From: Endoryza foliicola
GTDB lineage: Bacteria > Bacteroidota > Bacteroidia > Chitinophagales > Chitinophagaceae
DNA length: 64,000 nt
Direction of reading: 5' to 3'
NCBI GenBank assembly: GCA_965226965.1
Contig: OZ245715.1
Location: 3,906,001-3,970,000, forward strand
The position numbers and the translations under genes were made by a program. Shown here in pieces: positions 1 to 6,475 of the stretch. Positions within the stretch are counted from its first letter, which is position 1. Each line of letters opens with the position of its first letter. The notes beneath the pieces were generated by a model. It saw only the letters and a list, made by a program, of their open reading frames with translations. It made no database searches and was not told the origin of the DNA.

Positions 1-827
1 TTACGCTGCTCTAATAAATCGGCTTGCAGTTTCAAATCGCGGTAATTCGCGAGTGAATCCAGAACAATCTCTCCCAAACCGGATTGCTGCAATTGATCCA
101 ATACTTTCGTTTCAAATTTCAATCCTATCAAGCTATCGAGTGAAATACCCGTCAAATAACTCAATACTACTTGTTCTTTCATCCAAGCCGAAGCACTCAT
201 CTGAAAGGCTTTGATGTTTGCGCGGTGCTGAATCAAGGCAGTATTGTAGTCGGTCACCAGTAATTTTCCCGCATCTAGTTTCACTTTTTGTAATTGAAGG
301 GTCGTGTAGGTTCTTTGTGAGTCGACAGCAGCAGCCGCCAATTCTTTCTCACGCAAAAGAATCTTGATATAGGAACTGAGCAATTGGTATTGCAAGCTTT
401 GCTCTTGTTGTTGCAATTTGTTCTTTTCAATGCGTTCCTGTGTTTGCAATTCTTGTTTATTGGCTTTCACAGCAAAATCAAGAATGGGTTGCAATACCGT
501 TACACCGGCGGTTTGATTCCAAGAAGTACCAAACTTCACGGCAATGGTTTTGTCGGAAGGGGCCGCCGTATTGAACAAGCCCACCGGTATCACTGAACTT
601 TGCAAAATTGGATTGTAGCGATAGTCATAAGCCGCACTGATCTGTGGCCAAAATCGCGCTCTCAATTCTTCTACTTTCAAACTTGCATTCAATACCGCGG
701 CTTGATTCACACGCAAAATTGCTTGATGTTTCAAAGCCTGGTCGTAGCAATACGGCAAACTGATTGTTTGCGCTGTTGCCGACCAACTCAGCATCATTCC
801 AAAAAACAAGACCCCAAAATATTTCAT
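1..827 (-). CDS. TolC-family outer-membrane efflux protein (C-terminus outside window)
   Basis: This gene reads leftward and runs off the window edge with its frame still open, so about 275 N-terminal residues are visible. It starts at ATG 827 with a signal peptide (MKYFGVLFFGMMLSW, cleavage probably after ATAQ). A long, Gln/Leu-rich helical region follows (KNKLQQQEQSLQYQL and similar), typical of the coiled-coil hairpins of TolC/OprM-type trimeric channels. It lies 11 nt downstream of an ABC permease, last visible in a permease/adaptor/ATPase/TolC order, so it probably supplies the outer-membrane duct of that exporter. The family call rests on signal peptide, helical pattern and context. The substrate is unknown. 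Confidence 0.82.
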   Translation of the reverse strand, partial: MKYFGVLFFGMMLSWSATAQTISLPYCYDQALKHQAILRVNQAAVLNASLKVEELRARFWPQISAAYDYRYNPILQSSVIPVGLFNTAAPSDKTIAVKFGTSWNQTAGVTVLQPILDFAVKANKQELQTQERIEKNKLQQQEQSLQYQLLSSYIKILLREKELAAAAVDSQRTYTTLQLQKVKLDAGKLLVTDYNTALIQHRANIKAFQMSASAWMKEQVVLSYLTGISLDSLIGLKFETKVLDQLQQSGLGEIVLDSLANYRDLKLQADLLEQR

Positions 828-838
828 ATAACTATGTT

Positions 839-1975
839 TTATCTGAATACAGAAGCAGGTTCCACTCCATTGATTTTGCGTATCGCAAACAAGGATCCAC
901 CTACCGCAATAAATAATGTAATGAGAAACAATGCAGTCAATTGCACCGGCGAATAAGAAAACACCAAGCCGGCGTTCGACACACCTTTTCGGAAGCCTTC
1001 TAGCAACAACATTGCCAATACAAATCCGACCAAGGCAAACAAAAATGCTTGCATCAAAATCAATTTTCGGATATACCCATTCGTGGCACCAATGGCCTTC
1101 AATGTTCCGTAGTCTTTGATGCGATCCAAGGCAGATGAATAAAGCGTTAATCCAATAATGAAAAAGCCACTTATAATAGCAAACACCACCAAAGAACCAA
1201 CACTTGTACCAATATTTGAAGAAATGGTAATAAAGCGAATGGTTTCATTTTTTAAGGTCTCGGCATTCCATGCTTTCACTCCATAAATACCATCGTTGAT
1301 CGATTTCACCACCTCATCAATAGAATAGCCTTGCTTCACTTTTACTGCCACCGCACTTACTTTGTTTTCTGAGAATGCAGTGTAAAAGCGAGCCTTGCTT
1401 AAATTAGTATAGAAGAAAGCTCCTGCAAAGCCGCGGGCATTTTTCGTCTGCACTTTAATGAAAGCTTCTTTACCATTGATTTCTACCCTGTTTCCAATGG
1501 CAACTGAATTATTGAAGATGGCTTCATCGAAAAATTCTGCGCTCACCGCTGCTTCATCGCTGAGCGATTGTAAATTTCCTTGGTATACCTTATCAGGACT
1601 CGGACCACCTACAAACAAGGGAGCTTCGCTTCCCACCATTAGTATCGGAGCCGTTTTACCATTTGAGAACTTCACCGAAGCATTTGCGGCAATAATTGGA
1701 TAAGTAGATTCAACTCCGCGCAGGGAGCGAATTTCACGCACCAAGCGTTCATCTAAGGGCGCCAATTCGTTGGCGTTTTTGGTAATATTGTCGATCACCC
1801 AAATTTGACCAATGTCTTGACGAGAATTCTCAACCAATCCACCCATCAAGCCGGTTAGGAACGTAAGAATTCCCAACTGTTGACCGATCAAGAAAATGCT
1901 GATCACAATTCCGATGATGATACCGAAACTCTTGGCCCGGTCGAACTTCATAAATTTCCATGCTGTTCTGATCAT
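839..1975 (-). CDS. ABC transporter permease, FtsX/MacB (DevC-like) type, 378 aa
   Basis: Four-helix FtsX-type permease. The first transmembrane segment is at about residues 18-40 (IIIGIVISIFLIGQQLGIL), followed by an extracytoplasmic domain of about 200 residues, then three helices from about 255 onward. The coupling segment contains YGTLKAIGATNGYIRK, the region that contacts the ATPase. A length near 380 aa with a single FtsX module matches DevC-like permeases rather than the 800-aa dual-module ones further right in the window. It lies 10 nt downstream of the adaptor gene and 11 nt upstream of the TolC gene. Family members work as mechanotransmission pumps with an ATPase dimer, adaptor and TolC. 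Substrate not deducible. Confidence 0.88.
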   Translation of the reverse strand: MIRTAWKFMKFDRAKSFGIIIGIVISIFLIGQQLGILTFLTGLMGGLVENSRQDIGQIWVIDNITKNANELAPLDERLVREIRSLRGVESTYPIIAANASVKFSNGKTAPILMVGSEAPLFVGGPSPDKVYQGNLQSLSDEAAVSAEFFDEAIFNNSVAIGNRVEINGKEAFIKVQTKNARGFAGAFFYTNLSKARFYTAFSENKVSAVAVKVKQGYSIDEVVKSINDGIYGVKAWNAETLKNETIRFITISSNIGTSVGSLVVFAIISGFFIIGLTLYSSALDRIKDYGTLKAIGATNGYIRKLILMQAFLFALVGFVLAMLLLEGFRKGVSNAGLVFSYSPVQLTALFLITLFIAVGGSLFAIRKINGVEPASVFR

Positions 1976-1985
1976 ATCGATGGTA

Positions 1986-2927
1986 TTAGAGTTTGATGGT
2001 ACATTCTACTTTTGAACTCAACAACAAGTTGTCTTTGGTATCAAGTGAAATTTTGATTTCTCTAACACGTCTGTCTTCTTGATCATCGGCACGCTCAGAA
2101 AAAATAGATTTCTTTTTGAGATAAGAAGCCATGTAAATCAATTTTCCTTTTGCAATTAAAGTAGTATTGCCTACATATCGAATCGATACTTCTTGTCCCA
2201 ACTTCAATCTGCTACTGAACAACTCATCTACTTCAGCTCGTACTATAATAGCCCCATCGGGAGCAAGTGTTGCCAAGGTCTCGTATTGTTTCATAGCATT
2301 GCCTTTCTTCACAGGAACCGTGAGTAATATTCCGGAATAAGGCGCGCGTACTTGTTTTTGAGAAGATTCAAAGGCAGCAAGTTTGATCTGTTCTTTCAAT
2401 ACTAATAATTTTGCTTGTGCTACTTGAACACCTGCTTTTCCTTTTTCTACTTGCGCTTCTGTAGCTTTTAATTGCATGGAAGCATCGTCTAAATTGTCTT
2501 TGAGCTCCGCTCCTTTTGCGACTAGATCTTTAGCAACAGTTACTTTGCGTTGTTGATTGGAATACGCAGCCATCGTTTCACGCAAGGAAGCTTCTTCTAG
2601 TTGCACTTGCGATTGCTGAGCGCGGTATTGTTCGTTTAAATCGGCTACTTTTAAGTTCGTACTGGAGGCATCCAATTGTGCAATGAGTTCTCCGGCTTTG
2701 ATAGAATCGCCTTCTTGTTTGTACAAGTCGGTAACAATGCCATCACTTGGACTGGCTATATCTATCAATCCTTTCTCCGGTTCAATTTTTCCAATAGCCA
2801 CTACTTCTTTAACAGCAATGGTATCAACCGTTAAGTTTTGCTTGGCAATGGACGAAGGACTGTCTTCTTTGCCTCCGCAAGAAACGAGTAAACCAAGGGC
2901 TGCCATGAATAGAATGTTGCGTGTCAT
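1986..2927 (-). CDS. Membrane-fusion (HlyD/DevB-like) adaptor lipoprotein
   Basis: Periplasmic adaptor of 313 aa that would join the inner-membrane permease to the TolC duct. The N-terminus is a lipoprotein signal (LGLLVSC followed by GGKEDS), so it is probably anchored to a membrane by acylated Cys17. The first lipoyl half is near residues 45-75 (GKIEPEKGLIDIASPSDG), then comes a coiled-coil hairpin (about 75-190), the second lipoyl half (VRAPYSGILLTVPVKKG) and a beta-barrel domain. It lies between the ATPase (22 nt upstream) and the permease (10 nt downstream) in one operon. The lipobox distinguishes it from the helix-anchored adaptor of the second exporter cluster. Confidence 0.87.
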   Translation of the reverse strand: MTRNILFMAALGLLVSCGGKEDSPSSIAKQNLTVDTIAVKEVVAIGKIEPEKGLIDIASPSDGIVTDLYKQEGDSIKAGELIAQLDASSTNLKVADLNEQYRAQQSQVQLEEASLRETMAAYSNQQRKVTVAKDLVAKGAELKDNLDDASMQLKATEAQVEKGKAGVQVAQAKLLVLKEQIKLAAFESSQKQVRAPYSGILLTVPVKKGNAMKQYETLATLAPDGAIIVRAEVDELFSSRLKLGQEVSIRYVGNTTLIAKGKLIYMASYLKKKSIFSERADDQEDRRVREIKISLDTKDNLLLSSKVECTIKL

Positions 2928-2949
2928 GTATCTCTATTTTGTATAAGTG

Positions 2950-3648
2950 TTAGTGTAAAAATTGTTCGTCGGTAGCGGTATCAGAAGCAATACCGTCGTT
3001 CACATAAATGACGCGGTCTGCAAATTTTCGCAGACGCAAATCGTGGGTTACAACGGCCACCGATTTACCCGATTGAGAAAGTGTTTTCAACTCTTCCATT
3101 ACTACCGCTACGCTCTTGATATCGAGAGCGGCTGTGGGTTCGTCACAAAGAATTAAAGAAGGCTCGGTTACCAGGGCTCGTGCAATGGAAACCCGTTGTT
3201 GTTGTCCACCGCTGAGTGCCTTGGGTAAATTGTTCATTCTATCGAGCATGCTCACTTTATCGAGCGCCTTTTTTGCTTTCGCAATGGCTTCTTTTCGCGG
3301 AACCCCCATTAGCAGCAATGGCTGCATTACATTTTCCAATGCGGTGAGCGGGGCGATTAAATTGAAACTTTGAAACACAAAACCAATATTGTTGAGGCGG
3401 AGTTTCGCAAGCGATTTTTGATCGAGCCCATTTACCAACTGATTGTTGATGTATACTTCACCTTTCGTGGGGAAGATCACACATCCCAAAAGAGAGAGTA
3501 AGGTTGTTTTGCCTGAACCGGAGGGACCAATGATCAAAGTCAGTTCGTTGCTCTTAAACTCATAGTTGGTAGGCTGCAAAGCCGTGATCAGGGTGTCCCC
3601 TGTCTTGTATTCTTTGCTGGCATTTACCACTTTAGCTACTACGGTCAT
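2950..3648 (-). CDS. ABC transporter ATP-binding protein, MacB/LolD/DevA type
   Basis: Cytoplasmic ATPase of 232 aa and the first gene of the exporter operon. Walker A is GPSGSGKTT (about residues 41-49), the signature is LSGGQQQR, Walker B is LILCDEPTAALD, and a switch histidine lies in VVTHDLRLRKFADR. The Q-loop region FVFQSFNLI is typical of the MacB/LolD subgroup, which energises FtsX-type permeases. The ATG at 3648 lies about 27 nt downstream of a good -7 element, and a TTTCGT-type repeat lies in the short leader. Expression is therefore likely to be under the divergently transcribed MarR-type regulator. Confidence 0.93.
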   Translation of the reverse strand: MTVVAKVVNASKEYKTGDTLITALQPTNYEFKSNELTLIIGPSGSGKTTLLSLLGCVIFPTKGEVYINNQLVNGLDQKSLAKLRLNNIGFVFQSFNLIAPLTALENVMQPLLLMGVPRKEAIAKAKKALDKVSMLDRMNNLPKALSGGQQQRVSIARALVTEPSLILCDEPTAALDIKSVAVVMEELKTLSQSGKSVAVVTHDLRLRKFADRVIYVNDGIASDTATDEQFLH

Positions 3649-3674
3649 TTTAATATGTTTTCGTATTGATGAGG

Positions 3675-3707
3675 CAAATTTATAACGTTTTCGTTCTTTT
3701 AACCAAA
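3675..3707 (-). promoter_or_regulatory. Promoter of the ATPase/adaptor/permease/TolC operon
   Basis: Read on the minus strand there is a -33 TTTG (3707-3704), a 21-nt spacer and a -7 TAAATTTG (3682-3675), matching the Bacteroidota consensus TTTG / TAnnTTTG. The -7 lies about 27 nt before the ATPase start codon. A copy of the GTTTTCGT repeat (3687-3694) sits inside the spacer, where a bound repressor would block polymerase. Confidence 0.72.
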
Positions 3708-3712
3708 TTTAT

Positions 3713-3744
3713 TTTACGTTTTCGTATTATTTGTCTTATTTTTG
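3713..3744 (+). promoter_or_regulatory. Probable promoter of the MarR-type gene
   Basis: The -7 element TATTTTTG lies at 3737-3744, 26 nt before the ATG at 3770. The -33 region (TTTA around 3713-3716) matches only three of four consensus bases. A TTTCGTAT repeat lies in the spacer and the inverted copy just downstream of the expected start, consistent with autoregulation. Confidence 0.5.
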
Positions 3745-3769
3745 AGCTGAATTTTATACGAAATCGACC

Positions 3770-4438
3770 ATGAAAGAACAAGCTTTTCTCCATTCCCTGA
3801 TCGACCAGTTCTATCTCTTTCGGGAAGCACAACCCTCAAAGCAGGAGTTTAGTTTAGCAGAATTCGGAGATTTTTTAAAAAATCATCAACAACCCGATGA
3901 AGTTGCCAAAAGGGAAATCTCCGGAGGAGAGGAAAAATGGGTGGAAGAAAAATACGAATCGGTTCAAACCGACATTACAGTGCTCATTTCACTCATGTAT
4001 CGCTATGCGAAAATGTATATCAAGAAGGCCTTGAAAGACAGTCCCATTCAAACAGTCGATGAGTTTGGCTTTCTTATTACACTACTCACCTATCCTAGTC
4101 TTTCCAAAACAGCACTCATCAATAAAAACCTAGTCGAAAAAACTTCCGGAGCCGATATCATCAAACGACTCATTAAACTTGAATTGATGGAAGAGTTAGA
4201 AGACAAGGAAGACAAGAGAAGTGTACATGTGAAAATCACCGAAAAAGGAAAATACCTGCTCTACGTCTTGCTACCCGAAATGCAAAAAGTAAGCACCATT
4301 GTTGCCGGAGATCTATCGAATGAAGAGCAACAACGACTCTTAAACATCTTGCGCAAATTGGATCATTTTCACAATGATATTTTTGTGAACAAGAGGAATG
4401 TGGGGTTGGATGAATTGGTGGGAAGAGCGATTAATTAA
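3770..4438 (+). CDS. MarR-family winged-helix regulator with N-terminal extension
   Basis: 222 aa, longer than the usual 140-150 aa of MarR proteins. About the first 65 residues form an extra helical, charged segment before the winged helix-turn-helix. The DNA-binding part includes LTYPSLSKTALINKNLVEKTSGADIIKRL-like helices followed by the wing (about residues 140-165: LEDKEDKRSVHVKITEKG, the typical MarR DxR wing). It is divergent from an ABC exporter operon and shares a repeat-bearing control region with it. It probably represses the exporter and itself until a ligand binds; ligand unknown. A copy of the genome's AT-rich repeat begins across its stop codon. Confidence 0.85.
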   Translation: MKEQAFLHSLIDQFYLFREAQPSKQEFSLAEFGDFLKNHQQPDEVAKREISGGEEKWVEEKYESVQTDITVLISLMYRYAKMYIKKALKDSPIQTVDEFGFLITLLTYPSLSKTALINKNLVEKTSGADIIKRLIKLELMEELEDKEDKRSVHVKITEKGKYLLYVLLPEMQKVSTIVAGDLSNEEQQRLLNILRKLDHFHNDIFVNKRNVGLDELVGRAIN

Positions 4439-4570
4439 TAATTAATAAGTAATAATTAATAATGAAACAGCCGGAATACAGGAACGAGGAGACGAGGAAG
4501 CGAGGAACGAGGAAATACAGAGTTCCTGTGAGCGCTGCGGTCGCTGCGCCGCTGCGGTGAAAAAAAAGAA
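4431..4570 (+). repeat. 3'-end-associated repeat (family A), copy 1
   Basis: The AT-rich half (TTAATTAATAATTAATAAGT and on, 4431-4465) overlaps the stop codon of the MarR gene. It is followed by AACAGCCGG (4466-4474), a GAGGAACGAGG-type purine run and a GC block of CGCTGCGG repeats. Related copies occur near 6424, 8657, 10601, 15720 and, weakly, 33976. Relative to the neighbouring gene, the TTAATT side always faces the stop codon. Confidence 0.75.
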
Positions 4571-4639
4571 TACTTTGCGAAATCTTTGCGGGCTTGGCGC
4601 TCTTTGCGGTGAACCATTAAACTGCAAACCCGAATACAC

Positions 4640-4647
4640 TAACTTTG
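4640..4647 (+). promoter_or_regulatory. -7 promoter element for the FAD oxidoreductase
   Basis: TAACTTTG matches TAnnTTTG and lies 21 nt before the ATG at 4669. No convincing -33 TTTG is at the right distance. Confidence 0.45.
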
Positions 4648-4668
4648 CCTCATTAATCAACGATTGTT

Positions 4669-5865
4669 ATGAGCAGAATGTCAGGATACGACTATGTGAT
4701 CATCGGAAAAGGATTGGTGGGTGCCGCTGCTGCACGTTACCTCTCCAAAGAAGCGAAAGTGGCCATCATTGGTCCCGACGAACCAACCGACTTTCATCAA
4801 TCACAAATATTCGCGAGTCATTACGACCAAGCACGGGTACAACGCATCATTGGCAAAGACATTCACTGGACTCGACTGAACCAAGATGCCATCAACGCTT
4901 ACGCAGCACTGGAAAAAGAATCAGGCATTCGTTTCCATGAAAATATGGGCTGCTTGTATGTAAATCCACACGGCGTAGATGCCTATTTAAAAGCTGCGCC
5001 ACACCAAGCAACGCAAATAGGAACCAACCCCGTTTTCTATTCCTCTGAAAAAGAAATCAATCAACAGTTCCCATTCCTTACATTTCCTGAAGGAACAGTA
5101 GGAATGTTGGAGGAGGGCCCGGCCGGATTGATCAATCCTCGTAAACTCCTTCAAGCACAATTAACGGTAGCAAAGAGCAATGGGGTAACTACAATCAATG
5201 AAGTAGCCGTTTCGCTAAAGAAAGCGGGCGGTGTATTCACAATTGTAACCAATAAAGGCACCACCATACATGCAGGTCAGGTGATCATTGCAACGGGATC
5301 GTATCAAAATTTTAGTGGATTGTTGGAGCAACCGGTGGCCATGCGTTCCAAAACAGAATCAGTCATTTTAATTGAATGGGATACCAAGGATCCAAACACG
5401 TCAAAAATTCCTTCGATCTTATACGAATTGGTACATCCTGAAATTGAAGCCATATATGTATTACCTCCGGTGCAATACCCAGATGGCAAAACCTATATAA
5501 AGATCGGTGCCAATGTATCGGAAGACGAATGGTTTGAATCGAAAGAAGAAATAGCGAAATGGTTTCAATCAGGTCCGTCTACTACCCTTTCTCAAAAATT
5601 ATTCAAAGGACTTAAATACATACTACCATCCTTACCCGAAAATTCGAATTATCAGAGTAAGCCTTGTGTGGTGAGTTATACCAAACATGGAAGGCCCTAC
5701 ATTGGTGAATATTGTATTGAGGGAATTATTATTGCGGGAGGATGCAATGGATATTCGGCGATGTGTTCAGACAGTATTGGGAAATTGGGGGCCTTTTTTG
5801 CGCAGAACCGAAGCTTCCCTGAACCCTATGAAGCAGCTGCTTTCAAGATCGAATACCCCGATTAA
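4669..5865 (+). CDS. FAD-dependent oxidoreductase (DAO / sarcosine-oxidase-like)
   Basis: 398 aa. The N-terminal dinucleotide-binding fold YDYVIIGKGLVGAAAARYL (GxGxxG) is followed by the basic/acidic second strand. The C-terminal part has HGRPYIGEYCIEGIIIAGGC, the segment closing over FAD in the DAO (D-amino-acid oxidase) superfamily. Members oxidise C-N bonds of secondary or primary amines (sarcosine, N-methyl amino acids, glycine), passing electrons to oxygen or a carrier. The exact substrate cannot be read here. An in-frame ATG at 4678 (MSGYDYVII) is an equally plausible start, since neither has a ribosome-binding site. It stands alone between repeat-filled gaps. Confidence 0.82.
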   Translation: MSRMSGYDYVIIGKGLVGAAAARYLSKEAKVAIIGPDEPTDFHQSQIFASHYDQARVQRIIGKDIHWTRLNQDAINAYAALEKESGIRFHENMGCLYVNPHGVDAYLKAAPHQATQIGTNPVFYSSEKEINQQFPFLTFPEGTVGMLEEGPAGLINPRKLLQAQLTVAKSNGVTTINEVAVSLKKAGGVFTIVTNKGTTIHAGQVIIATGSYQNFSGLLEQPVAMRSKTESVILIEWDTKDPNTSKIPSILYELVHPEIEAIYVLPPVQYPDGKTYIKIGANVSEDEWFESKEEIAKWFQSGPSTTLSQKLFKGLKYILPSLPENSNYQSKPCVVSYTKHGRPYIGEYCIEGIIIAGGCNGYSAMCSDSIGKLGAFFAQNRSFPEPYEAAAFKIEYPD

Positions 5866-5928
5866 CAAAAATTTAGTAGTCTGATAATCAATATTTTAGG
5901 TAGCAACTATACCACTCATACCGATTTT

Positions 5929-5961
5929 TTTGGTGGATCGAAACAAAGCGATATACCTTTG
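5929..5961 (+). promoter_or_regulatory. Promoter of a short transcription unit
   Basis: -33 TTTG (5929-5932), 21-nt spacer, -7 TACCTTTG (5954-5961): a full Bacteroidota consensus match with the same spacer as the ABC-operon and imuA promoters. Transcription should begin near 5968, about 30 nt before a 22-codon ORF. Confidence 0.7.
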
Positions 5962-5997
5962 ACTCGTCGTTGATACAAAACGTCAACACCTTATACT

Positions 5998-6066
5998 ATG
6001 GCCGCCTTAATCATTCTCGCTGCTGTTGCAATTACTGCACTTATTAAGTTGATTTTTTTACGATAA
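5998..6066 (+). CDS. 22-residue hydrophobic microprotein (hypothetical)
   Basis: ATG at 5998, stop TAA at 6064-6066. The peptide starts MAALIILAAVAITALIK and ends LIFLR: one hydrophobic helix of about 19 residues with one Lys inside and a terminal Arg, i.e. a possible single-pass membrane peptide. It has its own consensus promoter about 37 nt upstream and a strong intrinsic terminator 33 nt downstream, so a transcript of roughly 160 nt is expected. No family is recognised. The alternative is that the transcript is a small RNA and the ORF is incidental. Confidence 0.5.
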   Translation: MAALIILAAVAITALIKLIFLR

Positions 6067-6098
6067 GATAGCCGAGAAACACCACTAAAATTGTAGAA

Positions 6099-6127
6099 GT
6101 GATATCCGAAAGGGTATCATTTTTTTT
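6099..6127 (+). terminator. Intrinsic terminator
   Basis: GTGATATCC, a GAAA tetraloop, then GGGTATCAT form a 9-bp stem with two G-U pairs, followed by a run of T residues through 6127. It closes the short unit that begins at about 5968. Confidence 0.8.
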
Positions 6128-6161
6128 GGAAAGAAGGAAGAGTTATGAGAAGGTTCTGTGT

Positions 6162-6421
6162 ATTAGGCATTAGGCATTGGGCTTTAGGCTTTAGGTGTTA
6201 GGCTTTTTTTGACTACAGAATACCTTTAGATCAAGTTTTGAGTTTTTGAGTTTTTTAGTTGTTAAGTTTTGCGCAGCTGCGCTGCTTGGAATTCGCAAAG
6301 GTTAGAGAAGAGAGAAAAGGTACACAAAGAGAGGCTTTAGCAAATTTTCTTTTTCTGACCACAGAATACACAAATTATAACAGATTATCACAGATTAGCC
6401 TCCGATAATCAATCTACCTGA
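6162..6421. repeat. Intergenic repeat patchwork (TTAGGC-like units, families C and B)
   Basis: 6162-6203 holds about six degenerate 6-8-bp units around TTAGGC. 6235-6290 is a TTTTGAGTTTTT / GCAGCTGC segment (family C) that recurs near 15465-15510. 6355-6416 (GACCACAGAATACACAAATT and on, ending AGCCTCCGATAATCAATC) is family B and recurs near 8405-8470, in degraded form near 15575. No ORF is supported here. Confidence 0.6.
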
Positions 6422-6423
6422 CT

Positions 6424-6475
6424 GCCGGCTGTTTCATTATTAATTATTACTTATTAATTGTTAATTCCTAATTAT
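6424..6475 (-). repeat. 3'-end-associated repeat (family A), copy 2
   Basis: GCCGGCTGTTTCATTATTAA and following AT-rich sequence runs directly into the stop codon of the minus-strand MutS-like gene at 6472. The TTAATT side faces the gene's 3' end, as in copy 1. Confidence 0.75.

Larger units (their letters stand above)
3657..3763. promoter_or_regulatory. Four-copy GTTTTCGT(AT) operator array between divergent genes
   Basis: GTTTTCGT occurs at 3657-3664, 3687-3694 and 3718-3725, and the inverted core ATACGAAA at 3756-3763. The first three start 30 and 31 nt apart, about three helical turns, which would put bound proteins on one DNA face. The copies flank or overlap both divergent promoters. 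This is a plausible binding array for the adjacent MarR-type regulator. The sequence and spacing are seen directly; the regulator assignment is inference. Confidence 0.55.

Noticed and set aside
4557..4940. 127-codon ORF overlapping the start of the FAD oxidoreductase
   Set aside because: It is a frame shadow crossing a repeat and the true gene; its sequence is low-complexity and Arg/Cys-rich.
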